DNA of 64,000 bases from the NCBI GenBank assembly GCA_914767715.1, contig OU612069.1, positions 18,783,387 to 18,847,386 on the forward strand. Direction: 5' to 3'. The DNA is from Membranipora membranacea. Taxonomy: Eukaryota > Bryozoa > Gymnolaemata > Cheilostomatida > Membraniporidae. The notes beneath the pieces are model-generated. The model was not told where the DNA came from, ran no database searches, and was given only the letters and a program-made list of their open reading frames with translations. How positions within the stretch are numbered: the stretch's first letter is position 1; each line of letters starts with the position of its first letter. Positions 13,101-24,400 of this stretch are shown in pieces. Both the position numbers and the translations under genes were made by a program.

Positions 13101-15563
13101 GAGTTCTTTGTTTTACTGCCTGAAACCGGCCTAAAGCATACTGATTGTCATAGTTGGTGATGGTGGTAGGTGGAAGAGAAGGAATAGCAGTACTACTCTG
13201 TGACTGTTGTCTATTCCTACTGCCAATCTCAATCAAATTAAATGTAACATCTCATGACTACAAATTACAGGTCTGACATGATGGCATACTATCAGTAATA
13301 GGGAGTCTATCCTGTCTATGTTTATGGTTACTACGGCAACCAATATTAGTATATATTCTTGGCAAGACATACTCTTTTGTTCTCATACCACGCGCCTAAT
13401 AAACCTGGTTTCTATAAGCCCATGTGAAACCAGAATAGGGTAACTCCCAACATGAAAATTTCTCATCCTGAAAGTGATGAGGAATAATTATGATAAATGT
13501 GAAAAAAGGACCAAGATAGCATCAACACTGTTTCTCACTAATTTATAATTAGCTTTGAAAATAATTGTCTTGACAAGCTTTGTTGTTTCCTCCCCCACCC
13601 CCTCCACACAAAAGCTTTTCATCGTATATCATAATACTGATATATCATCATATATATAATAGATAAGATACCAATGCATATTCCCAGTTTGTGGGAATAG
13701 ATTATCGTTATCTTATAAGTATGTTATAGAAGCAAGCCAACTATCTTTGTAGTCAAATATTTTATTGTATTTACTAGCTATTATATTAAACTCCTATGAT
13801 TGACAACAAATCTAGGCCAACATTTAGATTTTATATTTCTCTAGGTTTTACTTAGCTCTGAGAAGTGGGGGATGTTTGGGAAAATTCTTCTTGATAATTT
13901 GGCAAACGCTATATTTCTACCAGGAAAATGTGAAGTTGCTCTTTTTTGAGAGGTCGATTGAGCCAATCACATGACATAGCCTCAGCTCCCATGCAGTCTA
14001 AAGTGTGATTTATTTGTTGCTTATAGATTGGGAGGAAGAAGAAAAGCAAGAGACTAATATTCTCAGGCTAATATATCAAGGCAGATTTTTACATGGTAAT
14101 GTGTCTCTGGGCGCCCTACAGCTGCCTACTGGTAAGACTACAGTCATGCACCTTGTAGCTCGAGAGAATCTGCCAGAACCCAATAGTCAAGGTAAGCATC
14201 AACAAGCTTTAATATCAAATACCGTATTTATAACCAACAATTAGCCAAGTTTCGTGTCTAATAATGTCACTAGAACCGCCACACAAACTTCACCCCTTGA
14301 CAAAAAGCCTAGTGTTATGTCAAACAATGGCGGTATTGTCCTGGTTCTTCCAATATGCTAATCCACGTCTCCTTACTGTGTGATATATAGGTGAAGACTG
14401 TTTGAGGTTCTAGTGTCATATATAAGTATATATATGTGTATATATCCGACGCTTCATCCCCCCCCCCTCTCCAACAAAAAGATAATGTATACTTTAGCCA
14501 GGTCTTCTGAAAAAGTCAGAATGTATGTTGGCTTGGCTTGTATAGGTTTGCCAGCGTAGAAAGCTACGCTTGTCACCCTTATCAGGTTTTAACTACTGGG
14601 ATGAAGGATGCACTTGTACAGAATTGAGTTGGTACGGAAAGCTTGTGGGGAGTCTGTAAAAGCTAAATTCTAATTTTTATGTTTACCAGAAATTCGAAAG
14701 CAATGGGGGTTTTATAATTTTAGAGTTGTCTTCTCTCTGAACAAACATACTAACGGGCAAACAACTCCTTATCCCTTCACCAAACTTCACTAATTATTTC
14801 CTGGACATCAAGGTCTGTTTCCTTAAGTAGATGACTCATGCATTCCTAGCTGTATCCCATCTGCTAGTGGCTTATATATGCTCATAAGTTAAGATTTAAT
14901 TGTCTAAAAAAAAACATGAACATTTGAGCCCAAAGGACTTCCGGTGTCCTTGCCAATGTACTGACTAGACCAAGTTTGATCCAGGTCGCCTGAATTCCAG
15001 CTGCTCCCCTACCACAATAAACCACAATCGGTGGAGGGGGAGCAAATGGAATGCAGACAAACCAGATGTAACTTGATCTAGGTACTTGCTGGCAGGAGAA
15101 GCACTATTTTTTTCCGAATGTCTTTGATGTCAGTATACCCTCAGGGAAACCCAGACTACTCTTAATCCAAGGTCGTTCAAGAATCTTTTTTAAGTCCATG
15201 CCCAACAAAACACCATCATAGCAAACCTTGCAAGTTACAGACTCAGATCACAGTCTTGTCACTTGTCCCCAGCTGACTGGATGCCACATAGTATTATAAT
15301 TAATATTTAATATTGATTTAATGTTTTTTTAATTTTTTTATTTATTATTTAGGTAATAATTATATTTATTATTTAGTTCAAAATTCTGTGAATTATTAAA
15401 TTGATTATTCATTAATATGTATTATTATTATATATTATCTTTATTATTAAAGTGACACGTTATCTTTGTTACTGTTGTAGCTAATATGAAGAAGGATAAG
15501 GGACTGCGGAGAGGCGCATCAGCCCAGGATAATAATAGGGAATGCTGCTGTACGATAACTTGA
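7176..15563 (+). CDS. UBL3: UBL3, prenylated membrane-anchored ubiquitin-fold protein, 143 aa
   Basis: Four exons: 7176-7250, 9264-9372, 14027-14191 and 15481-15563. All junctions are GT-AG with continuous phases (432 nt including the stop). Exon 1 gives a 25-residue Pro/Ala/Thr-rich N terminus. Exon 2 gives the first ubiquitin-fold strands (VNLKVILVSG, then FDNWPS). Exon 3 is nearly the vertebrate family signature: DWEEE, NILRLIYQGRFLHGNV, GKTTVMHLVARE, LPEPNSQG. Exon 4 ends in ECCCTIT, a CaaX box (CTIT) behind two extra cysteines, matching the family's prenylated, cysteine-rich tail. From family knowledge, UBL3 sits on membranes and modifies cargo for sorting into small extracellular vesicles; it is not processed like ubiquitin. 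The protein is about 26 residues longer than the vertebrate form, mainly at the N terminus, where 7176 is the only good ATG before a consensus GTAAG donor. Confidence 0.95.
9564..9804. repeat. Tandem palindromic repeats ending in a perfect 51-bp inverted repeat, in UBL3 intron 2
   Basis: The unit TAACTGTTCTTGTCCAATAG followed by ACAATGATTG occurs four times. The two middle copies carry GTCTATTGCTGTGGCTGTCAGG. The last copy (9754-9804) is a perfect palindrome with 25-nt arms around one central base. Confidence 0.85.
9592..10121. repeat. Pair of ~50-bp direct repeats in UBL3 intron 2
   Basis: GGTGCTAGCTAACA, then GTCACCCAAGTTAGTT and ACTAAACTCTAGCTAAT, occurs at about 9592-9642 and again at about 10071-10121. 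Fragments with AGCTAAC and TAAGTCACCC recur at 12.0 kb, 54.8 kb and 57.5 kb, so this is a dispersed family. Confidence 0.7.
10165..10190. repeat. 26-bp palindrome (P-type ends) with perfect 8-bp direct repeat
   Basis: CATAGACTTAGTA is joined to TAATAAGTCTATG. The flanks are GCTACTCC (10157-10164) and GCTACTCC (10191-10198), identical. The arm is close to the 13-bp terminal inverted repeat CATAGACCTACTA of the P element at 42.8 kb. Confidence 0.85.
11174..11210. repeat. 37-bp palindrome (P-type ends) with 8-bp direct repeat
   Basis: The arms are CATAGACTTAATATACT and its complement around AGT. The flanks are ACGTCAAT (11166-11173) and ATGTCAAT (11211-11218), 7 of 8 identical. It is in the same family as 10165-10190 and lies in UBL3 intron 2. 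Confidence 0.8.
12565..12668. repeat. Tandem duplication, period about 66 bp
   Basis: GAGCTAGG, then TGGGCCACGTCCTGA and AAGTGTCAA, occurs twice in UBL3 intron 2 with small differences. Confidence 0.6.
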
Positions 15564-17400
15564 CGGATCTCCGCTACATGGCCAAATACTACATCACTAT
15601 GCTACTCTATATTATATCATGTACGGACGGCGTCAGGGAATACACGATCGTCACCGCAGCCGCTGCCAGAACAACTAATAATAATCTTCTCTCATTTAAA
15701 TGCATTAGGAATCTCCCTCAAGCTGCACGGTCGCTGAGAGCTCTGGTTGATTGTGACGCAGACACTCAAAGATGGCCGCTGCAGCCATCTTGCAAAGTTT
15801 TTCATAACTGGCATGGCAGCCTTCTATATTATTTTGTTCCTTTTACCAGGAACCTCACATGGGAAATCCTGTGTCTGTATCTGTCTTTTTCTTGTCAATG
15901 TACCTATTTATTCTGGAATCTTTCTATGTGTGTCTGTCTTACCTTATAATTCTGAAAGGTTGAAGCTTGAAAATTTATCCAATGGCGTATCAATTGGAAA
16001 ATGTCACTTAACATCAACGCATAACGTAAATCTTTCTGGCAAATGTAAGTGTATAATTTTTTTTTCAATCTTGGCATTCATCGTTCACCTTTTATCATAT
16101 GGAAGAGGGAACTTGATTATTTACTGCCATCTTTAATTGTTCGCCAAGTTCTGAAATATTGTTAACAGAGATTAATTTTGACTGCTGGGGCATCCGAGAT
16201 TTCTTTGATGTTGAAACTCCTCACAAGGCATGAATGTAGAAGGTTCGTGGCTTTCTCGTTGTATCTGACAATGTGAAGCTTTGCGCCTGTTTTTTTTGTC
16301 TGCCTGAAGGAAAGCGCAGGATGAGTTTGTGGGAGACATGTTTTCTTTTATTTATGGGTCATACCACACAATGATGCAAACTATTGAGCCTACTCTGTTC
16401 TCCTTATTGTCTATATTGATGCTTTTTGCCTGCCGTTCTGGTCGTACGTTGGAATCAGGCAGATGTTATCACAGTAGGGAATAGAAGGCCATCTTGACCA
16501 ACCAACTGCTATTCTAATACATATTTTTCGCACTATTATACTGAATACATTACGTTATCTAATAATAAAGGATATTTTTACAAACCAATATATTGTGAGC
16601 CTTTAGAGAATATCCACTTGCTCTGTAGTCTAAGTGCTCAGACAGCTATGATGCGAGTTAGTGGCATTACATTACCAAACATTCAACTGCAGTGAAATTG
16701 AGCGTTTGATAATCATTATGTTTCCATATGGATTTGACACCAGTTTTAAGCTTGATTGATCTATGGGAATAGCATTTATGTCCACTTCCGCTTGTACCGA
16801 ATGACATTTTTGATGCGAAAACGTAAACCGTGTTGAATCAAAGAAATCTAATGGCTGAATGGTTAGCGGGCACTTGCACCCAATGCCTTCAATTGGTAAC
16901 ATCGCGGCAGATGGTTATCATGTTTTTTCCATCATGGAAATCATTAGCATTCAAAATCGGAGTGGACCACTCATTCGAAGCATGGGACCATAGTGAATGT
17001 ACTAACTAGCATTGCAGCTGTCTGAGCATTTAGACTACTTACTCCTCTGTAAAAACCATTATTGTGAATATGACATTGAGATCAGTGACACTTTGTTATT
17101 GATAGCAAACCAGACTAGGTTGAAGTATTTACTCGGGAAGTGGTTGATAAATGAAATGTTACTACCAGCTTTCCCGGTACTGTTGGAGTGCTCTAAGACT
17201 GAAGTTTCCTCATTTTTTATTACTAACGTCCACTTTTCATTTTGTGACTGTGTGACAAGCCTTCATTTCTCTTGCCACGCATCGTTATCCATCAGACAAA
17301 AGGGAACCAATTTTAGTCACATACATGTATATTGGTAGCTATGTGGGACATGTGGGAATAATAAGGTGTTCGGAAGAAATTTATGTATATCTAATTTTAC
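15564..17400. other. UBL3 3' region and intergenic DNA
   Basis: This follows the UBL3 stop. A possible AATAAA poly(A) signal is at 16564-16569, far from the stop. The longer open frames here have no recognisable motif, and some overlap the UBL3 last exon out of frame. Confidence 0.4.
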
Positions 17401-17512
17401 ATATATAATTTTTTTTATATATATATATAAAATATTATAAATATATAAAATATATATAACATATTTTTATATGAAATATATATATTTTAGAATTATATAG
17501 ATATAATTTTAT
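17400..17512. repeat. AT-rich low-complexity tract
   Basis: Runs of TATATA, TTTTATATA and AAATATATA directly precede the LINE fragment at 17517. A further (TA)n run lies at about 18318-18350. Confidence 0.8.
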
Positions 17513-17516
17513 TGAG

Positions 17517-17866
17517 CGAGAGTTCTGTCAGTGATCTTGTACGCAGCACCAAGTTGGTTCCCATACTTATCGAAAGGGGACAAGGAGATTCTTGAAAGAC
17601 TACAGAAGTTATGTCTCAGGGTTATTTTGCCATGGTCAGAACATTATGATGAGCGTCTTGCAGCATTAAATTTAACAGAATTAAGGGTTTATCTGGACAT
17701 ATGCTGCCTAAAGTATGTCAATAATGTGAGAAAGAACACCAGCCATTCACATCACCATCATCTACATCACCTACCAACAAATGACAGGCACCATCATAAA
17801 ACCACGACCCTCCCTAAATCCAATACCGCTCTTTGCAGAGAAAGCCTTTTTTATAAATACTCCTAA
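17517..17866 (+). pseudogene. 5'-truncated non-LTR retrotransposon (LINE) ORF2 C-terminal fragment
   Basis: The frame reads ILYAAPSWFPYLSK, then ILERLQKLCLRVILPW, ERLAALNLTELRVYLDICCLKYV, followed by a His-rich stretch and a stop. This is the pattern downstream of the reverse transcriptase in CR1/Jockey-type LINEs, usually written as Y-A-x-P-x-W, then a segment ending in R-x-I. The fragment starts abruptly beside an AT tract, as expected of a 5'-truncated insertion. The family is assigned by motif memory only. Confidence 0.7.
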
Positions 17867-17934
17867 ATACGTCAATGCCTTCTTATTGCTTCTTTTATTT
17901 TTTGTTTTCACATGGTCTTATTTGCTTCATGCAT

Positions 17935-18310
17935 TGATCGGTTAATAAAGTTCATAATATATGTGACCGCTTCCATATAATATCCATAGCCTCAGTTTCT
18001 CCCATTTTTTCCATTACCAGAGTAGTGGGGGTCAGACCATACTGAAAAATACAGTATAAATACAAATACCTTCCCACAATGCATTTCTCACGTTGATCCA
18101 GAGAATCATATTTATGTGATCACTAAAACTTATTCTATTTGAGATAACCTAGAATTGCATTGTGGGACACTCATAATTAATTTTAACATCAATATTGGAT
18201 CTTGCTAAGGCATGGGGTCTTACTGTCAACAATATATGTTGTTGCAGATTGTACTGCGTTATACATAGCCTTAGATTTCAATAACGGCATCAGTCGGGTG
18301 GGCTATTGTA
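17935..18310 (+). repeat. Duplicated upstream module of the D8C cluster, copy for gene 1
   Basis: Contains CCGCTTCCATATAATAT, a TACAAATACCTTCCCACAATG block, ATTGCATTGTGGGACACTC and a GCATCAGTCGG end. Homologous modules are at about 28925-29250, 31185-31550 (partial), 32455-32830 and 38510-38775. They precede D8C genes or what look like gene-less remnants. Confidence 0.75.
18071..18167. promoter_or_regulatory. Facing pair of CCCACAATGCA motifs
   Basis: TTCCCACAATGCAT at about 18071-18084 faces TGCATTGTGGGA at about 18156-18167. Similar pairs are at 29043-29133, 32568-32664, 50738-50876 and 56104-56211. The core resembles the TTCCCANAATGC part of the ZNF143/Staf-type promoter element. A regulatory role is inference. 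Confidence 0.4.
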
Positions 18311-18316
18311 TGTATG

Positions 18317-18354
<38 letters not shown>

Positions 18355-19558
18355 ATGAACATCTAATGGTAATGTCCAGCTATTTCAAACATAACCTCTC
18401 AGATAATCACCCCTTACATTGTCACATTTACCTACGTCTCTGCTAGTACCAGCTGTGACTTCTCAGGGTGATGATATTAGACTGGTTATGTAACATCTAA
18501 GCCAAAGTTCTCCCCTCCTCATCTACCTTGGATTGACATAGACATCTAAGTTATCCTTGAATAAATATGTCATGTCAATATATTACATCAAGTTTTATCT
18601 GATTGCTCCCTGTTTACTTCAGTCATATTGGTGGGTAACCAGTGGATAGGGGGGGGGGGGGGGGAGCAACTCAACCGCAGGCAACTTTGACCAAACTCTA
18701 CTCCGTCACAAATAGAATAAGATTAATAATTTTACCAACTAGAATTGGAGTTGTTCATATACTGCTATTGTGATAACAAAATAACATTTTGAGCCAAGTA
18801 GGTGAATTGCAGGCAAACCTTGCAACAACGAGTCTCCGAGTTAATGAAAACCATTCCTTATTCATCAGTGTAAATGCACAATATACTGTCAAGTCATGCT
18901 TTAATAGGCCTTGTTATACTAGTTTATACTAGTTTTATGTTGTGATTTCCTCAAGTAAGGTCCACATGCATGGTTTGCAAAGTTTGGAGCTCGGGAGCCT
19001 CTGCCAAATCGCACAAAGTCAGACTGTAAAACCATGTCGGAAAGTGGATCGACAATCTGTGTGAAGCATGAACAAGAATATAAAAAAATGAATAATATAT
19101 ATTTGTCTATTTGGATTTTGTTGAGCTACAGGCATGTCTACTTCTCACTTTATAGGTGACTATGCCACAGAAATTTCCTCAACATTAGCGATATTTGTCA
19201 TAACTATGCTCTATTCCAAGCCGGGGTATGTATATTTATATTCCTTTCAGTAATTTAACCAGTCCAGGTCTTCAATGTCATCATTAGGCTCAATTACATA
19301 ACATACCATCCATCATATGTTGGATCACAAGTACCTGTGGTCATTGGATTGTTACGGCGCTTAGAGAACAGTCAAACTCGCACTGGATAATATTTTCAGA
19401 CACGGATTCTGGGCTGAGAATTATTGCTGTATTTCACATAAGAATAATGTTAACTTCACAATGATCGCAAAATGCTTAGCCTCAGTTTTCTACCAAGTTC
19501 TTTTTTGCTACAGGCTGCAAACCCCAACTGTTTGTGAAGTCTCTGATAGTTTACCATG

Positions 19559-19704
19559 TATAAAGACCTGTTGGTTTTGCGTCACTTCATTATTGCTGTC
19601 TGATCTCTTAGTTAGAGGTAACAGCCTACTTAGCAGCCTACCACGATCACTGAAACATCATCAGTGACTCTTCGACTGGAGCTTTTCTTATCACATCACC
19701 AACA
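19559..19704 (+). promoter_or_regulatory. TATA box and non-coding leader exon of D8C gene 1
   Basis: TATAAAG at 19559-19565 is followed about 25-30 bp later by the presumed start, and the leader exon ends at 19704 before GTGAGT. The block CCACGATCACTGA...CTCTTCG...CTGGAGCTTTTCT...CATCACATCACC is shared with gene 2 (25952-26098), including the TATA box and donor. The match between paralogs is the evidence; no transcript is available. Confidence 0.65.
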
Positions 19705-20296
19705 GTGAGTGAATATTACTGGCTCTTTTGTTTGTTTTTCATTTTTTATGCTATACATTCAAAAACTAGGTGGATCAATTTTATTCATGCATCAAATTAT
19801 TCTCTGATTCTTCAGCTCCGTAATGATGTGCATCTTTAGAAAATTGGTCCACTCTTAGTGCATTTTATATCTATCGCAGTAGAGGCCTTCCCGAAAACAC
19901 TCACATCAAGCCAGGCTAACGTTTTGTGACGTCAGAGAGCTGTTTGAGTGATCAGCCTATTGTAAAATCAAAACAAACAGAGCTATCTTGTATTCAATAC
20001 AGCAGAAAATCCATGGTGCTGATTTTCATTTTCCACTATGAGCCTATGCACCCACATCTCAATTGCAACCTCATGGAAGGGCACTGGCATCCCCATCCCC
20101 AAATTTGAGATATGATGGTCTAAAAAGTCAGCTTATTTGTGTGATTTCTGCAAATGTAGGTCAACACAGAACACCAAACTAAGGCTATATTGTGTAGTAA
20201 GGTATTCCATGAATGGCCCCCATTGAATACAATACTCCACTGAGATCCACTGGCTAAGTAAACAAACTTGGAATTTTATATTACAACAAGCACAGC

Positions 20297-20320
20297 GGTG
20301 TGTGTGTGTGTGTGTGTGTT
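20297..20320. repeat. (GT)n microsatellite
   Basis: Uninterrupted GT dinucleotides inside the 19.8-21.7 kb element. Confidence 0.95.
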
Positions 20321-20726
20321 CGATTGAGAATAAATGACACATACTATAAACTGAGGTAAGACGCAGGTCAGATAATAAAATAATCCAGCGATAGCTGAGT
20401 CATCGGCTGCACGAAGTTAGTGAAAATAAGGCGAAGGGAAAGGAGATCAAGAATTTTTAGACTTTAGCATTCCAATATGTTATGGCTTTAGACTTTAGAT
20501 AAAGCTTTAGACATTAATTGTGTTACTGTTCTCATATTCTTGAAACTGACCAGCTTATAGTATGCCTTATGTATAATTATGTGAACTTGACTAAAAACTT
20601 TCGGTGAGGACCTGCTGTTTGCCATCCATTGTATATCTTTAATTGGAGATTTTTAATTGATAAAACTTTATCAGCAGACAAAAATTCTAGATGTGATGAT
20701 AAAATTCTAAATAATGTGCTGGGTAG

Positions 20727-20789
20727 ATGGCGAGCCGAGGTAAATCCGAAAAATACTGTGCTGCGGCTAACTGTGACAAAGATTTTTGA
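20727..20789 (+). pseudogene. Possible THAP-domain N-terminal remnant
   Basis: ATG opens a 20-codon frame ending KYCAAANCDKDF and a TGA. C-x4-C shortly after the initiator Met is how many THAP zinc-finger domains begin. The rest of the domain is absent. Its position inside an inverted-repeat element suggests decay from a THAP-carrying DNA transposon such as a P or Kolobok relative. The fragment is too short to be sure. Confidence 0.3.
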
Positions 20790-21234
20790 TTTTTTGTAAA
20801 AAATGGCCAGAACACAAAACATCAACCAAGACACAAATTTTTGCTGGTTATGTAAGTCAAAATCTATTTGTCATCAATTATTGTAATGCCCATTGAAATA
20901 TTATTGTCATTCCGCTTGAGAAACAAGCCTACCTCTGCATGCATATCCTCCACGGTCAGTTCTTGTGAAGAAACATATTCCTTCACCATCAGTTGCTTGC
21001 CCTATTCCCCTAGAATGGCCCCAGAAGCTTCATTTTCTGAATCAACAGAACTTAGATAACATCAGTTATCCGACGACATTATTGCCATCGAAATATTTTG
21101 CCCAAAACTTTAAATTTAAGAGCGTGTGTTGAATAATGTTAGACAAATTGATCGTGGCTTATAAACTAACTCTGGCTATGTGAATTGGGGCCTGTATCAT
21201 TCTATGGTCATGGATGTTTATACGATGAGCATAT

Positions 21235-21264
21235 CACAGAGTAAAGATACATCTTTACTCTGTG
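21235..21264. repeat. 30-bp palindrome with perfect 7-bp direct repeat
   Basis: CACAGAGTAAAGAT is followed by AC and then ATCTTTACTCTGTG. The flanks are AGCATAT (21228-21234) and AGCATAT (21265-21271). It begins CA and ends TG. Confidence 0.75.
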
Positions 21265-22654
21265 AGCATATTTTGCAGTCATCGATGAGGTAATTTATTA
21301 TGAGCTGCAATAATGTTTGTTTTGACAGCAATGTGATATTTTATGTGGGGAGAGCCTTGTCAAAGATTATAAAACATTAGCCATGTAGACATAACCACTT
21401 CCACTAGGATACTGTGTGTAGTCAACAAAGATGTTGATGCGTGACCTATTTAGCTAAAGTTGTTGAGGAATTTCTATCAACACAGCGCACTAACAGCTCT
21501 GTGACGTCAAATATCACACCCTTTTCAGGGTTAATTTTATGCGAGCGTTTTTAGGAAGGCCTCTACTGCGATAGGTATATAATGCACTTAGAGTGGACCA
21601 ATTTTTTAAAGAAGCATATCATTACGGAGCTGAAGAATCAGAGAATAATGTGATGCATAAGTAATATTGAGCCACCTAGTGGTTTAAGTCAAATAAAATA
21701 AAAGAGTTTGGAATAATAGTCAACAAAAGCAACGACAAGCACCCGCATAAATCGATGAGTCTAAGCAGAGCGTTAATGTGAGTATTGCAAGGTTTCAAGA
21801 AAGCAACTAAAAATATAAATAGCTGAAACAATATACTGTTACTAGCATTTCAACATTGTTCATCACAGCATTGATCATTGTTCATTGTAAAAAATATTCA
21901 GACACACCTTTTATTCGAAACAGACTATTTGTCCAGTTTTTCAGCATATTATTATTGAAGACAATGACTGGAGGTTGGAATTTTTACTGCCACTTCACCA
22001 CGCAATGCAATTTTCAGTCATCTGATACTAAGTTTATCAAACTTTCTGCCAGCAAGCTTCTGTAACTGTTACATAATGATAAAGCTTCGGGTGGCAAGTG
22101 ACCAAAAACATTTTTCTATTAGCGAAGACAATGCGTTATTGAGTTTGTAGATACTTCTGTGTCATGGGCGTGATTGACATAAGACTATTATTTTTTCTCA
22201 CAATACTGACACAAATTCTGATAAAACTCTCAATAACTTGTTGTCTTGAGGAGAATGCACTTTTTGCTGCTATTATACTAAAATATGTGTTATCAAGTTA
22301 TAGAAATTTCATTCGTAGTGAGCTTGTTCAATACTCATTCAGTTGATCGAAAAAAAACAAGCATAATGCCATTACAAAAACTTATGCAGTTCGTTTAAAA
22401 TCCATTGTTCGTGAGTGCTGTAAGATATGTCCCACAACATGTCTTACAACACCTGTGTGTTGGATCAGACTAAGTACCTAAACTATGTCTTAGCATGCAA
22501 CATGGGCGGCATCAACAAACCATCTACGATGATTTTTTTCCAATAACTGGCTATCGCCCATACAGAACTGGACTTTTTCTGTAATGGCTTTTCATTCCTG
22601 ACCAATGCTGCTTCTTTTGATCAACACTTTGATACATTTTGTAGTCACCCAGTA

Positions 22655-23395
22655 ATGAAGGAAATCAGGATCATAACCCTTCTTCTTCTTACTTTGACGA
22701 CGCTTGCAAAGGGTAGTCTCCTTGATGCATCCGCTAACCGAGAGTTGGAGCAGATGAAAAAACTTGTGGACATTATGCACGAGAAACTGATCGGCGAGAA
22801 ATGTCCTGATACAGATCTGAAGAAGGGTAGAATAGAACTTCTGGGGATTTCCTCGGAAAGTATCCAGTTAGAGGTTCAGACAGAGCTCTACAGACACCTG
22901 GTAAGCCTGCTAATCAGCTGTAGAGTAGGGAAACTAAAAACTTCAACTCCCCCTACCAAAACGGCCCCTACAACAACTACCTCACCTCCTGAGCCTGAAG
23001 AATGTAGGGGAGCAATCAACTTGACTGAATCATGGAGACTGGACAACAAAGGAACTGACCTCAATGGTCACAGCAACTGTGACACGAGAGACATGAATGC
23101 GACCGGGCGTCCCTGGTTCCGCTTTACAGGTCAGGCAGGAACAAAGTTACTCGATAGCTGTCCCCCTAAGTATAGCTGTGGCACTTCTGTTGGTCTATGG
23201 AGTGATGCTCAGATGCCATCAGACATTGGAGTTGTCACTGCATTCACTGCCTCAGGGTCCTACACAGGCGGCTGTAACCAGTATCCAAGAAGAGCGAGTG
23301 TCATGAAGTGCTCCAATGCCGCTGCTGATTTTGTCTACAGGTATGATGATCCTGATAGTAGCACCTGTTATGTTGGATTTTGTGGAATGATGTAA
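22655..23395 (+). CDS. Secreted D8C-domain protein 1, 246 aa
   Basis: A single coding exon. The intron acceptor TTTTGTAG ends at 22644, 10 bp before the ATG. Residues 1-20 are a signal peptide (LLLLTLTTLAKG). Residues about 25-95 are a predicted helical segment with two Cys (RELEQMKKLVDIMHEKLI and TELYRHLVSLLISC). Residues about 97-115 are a Thr/Pro linker. Residues 118-246 hold exactly eight Cys in a D8C-type domain (CRGAINLTESWR, RPWFRFTGQAGTKLLDSC, GLWSDAQMPSDIGVV, GFCGMM). D8C is known from uromodulin, GP2 and OIT3, where it precedes a ZP domain; here there is no ZP domain or membrane anchor, so the product should be a small secreted glycoprotein (NLT and NAT sequons). Its role is unknown; binding of glycans or microbes is only an analogy with uromodulin and GP2. 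Confidence 0.9.
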   Translation: MKEIRIITLLLLTLTTLAKGSLLDASANRELEQMKKLVDIMHEKLIGEKCPDTDLKKGRIELLGISSESIQLEVQTELYRHLVSLLISCRVGKLKTSTPPTKTAPTTTTSPPEPEECRGAINLTESWRLDNKGTDLNGHSNCDTRDMNATGRPWFRFTGQAGTKLLDSCPPKYSCGTSVGLWSDAQMPSDIGVVTAFTASGSYTGGCNQYPRRASVMKCSNAAADFVYRYDDPDSSTCYVGFCGMM

Positions 23396-23565
23396 ACCGT
23401 ATATCGTTAATCACAGCATCATCATCATCCAGCTATACGCAATTATTTCTTATTTCTTATTATTATGTTTTTTTGCCGTATAGGACAATGCTCCGAGTAC
23501 TGGTTTCAATGATTTTATTTTATTGATATATATATGATTATATGATTTACAAGCAATATTAGTGA

Positions 23566-23571
23566 AATAAA
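23566..23571 (+). terminator. Poly(A) signal AATAAA, D8C gene 1
   Basis: AATAAA about 170 bp after the stop, in a block (GAAATAAAATTGC) found at the same place in all three paralogs. Confidence 0.7.
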
Positions 23572-23599
23572 ATTGCAGCTATATACACATATTTACCCT

Positions 23600-24400
23600 A
23601 CTTATTCCATGGGAAATGACTCAACACATGGTAACACAGCTGAAGTTCTTGCACTAATAGCATATCAGTAACTAGCTCAACCGCCTCTGGTGAATAATGA
23701 ACAGTATAACTGGTTTCCTCTTATATGTGCAGTAATCCTATGCAGCAGGTGCTTTTCCTCAATGGTACACAGTACGCTAGTCTTTACGTGTTGCAATAAA
23801 TGTATCATTCAGAGGATGACAGTAAATATGTTTTCCATCAGGTCACTTTATCTCCAAGTTTCTTTCTCTCTATGAGAGAGTGGGTAACTCCGAAGTAATA
23901 TGAGTTTAGAATTAAGTCACCATCAGAAACCAACAAATCTTCACTCAAACATGCTTTTGGCTATTTGACAGATGAGGGTAGCAGTGTCTCAGAGATGCTA
24001 TAGCATTTCTCTTTAAAGCAAACTGCTACAAATACATCACACTAAGCATGAGCCTGAATGATTAACCTATCCAGTAAAAGATTTGTTTTGAACTTGGCGT
24101 CAAAATAAGTTGAAGACATATAACTACTCCAGAGCAGAAGAACTTTTTTATGTCATGTCGAAATTTTTAACAACTTGAAAGAAATTTCCATAGACATATA
24201 CATAGAAGAATCTAAAGATTTTTGTTAAAAGGTTTGAATAATTAAACGTGAGAAATCTCTATGTAGGCCATTTATACTAGGCAGTTGAATCGATAGAACA
24301 ACTCTGCCACGCTCCAAGGTAGATAGCAAAGAAAAATCCTGCTGCTGGCAAAATCATAATAGTACAACAGTTCTGACATTGTTTTAGTGGGCCTGTTAAC
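23600..24400. other. 3' flank of D8C gene 1
   Basis: No gene seen. The flank is homologous to those of genes 2 and 3 (CATGGTAACACAGCTGAA, CTAGCTCAACC, AACCAACAAATCT, GGCTATTTGACAGATGAGG). The gene 1 and 2 versions serve as the empty-site reference for insertions downstream of gene 3. Confidence 0.7.

Larger units (their letters stand above)
19764..21682. mobile_element. 1.9-kb DNA transposon with ~200-bp terminal inverted repeats in the leader intron of D8C gene 1
   Basis: The left 19765-19950 block (ACTAGGTGGATCAATTTTAT, then ATTCTCTGATTCTTCAGCTC and GTAGAGGCCTTCC) is found inverted at about 21490-21682. Removing it leaves a leader intron of about 1.0 kb, close to the 0.84 kb of gene 2. The interior holds a short THAP-like reading frame, a (GT)n run and a 30-bp palindrome. 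I could not establish a target duplication. Confidence 0.75.

Noticed and set aside
15542..16136. Two overlapping open frames of about 130 codons after UBL3
   Set aside because: They overlap the UBL3 last exon out of frame, have no recognisable motif and look like chance frames in its 3' region.
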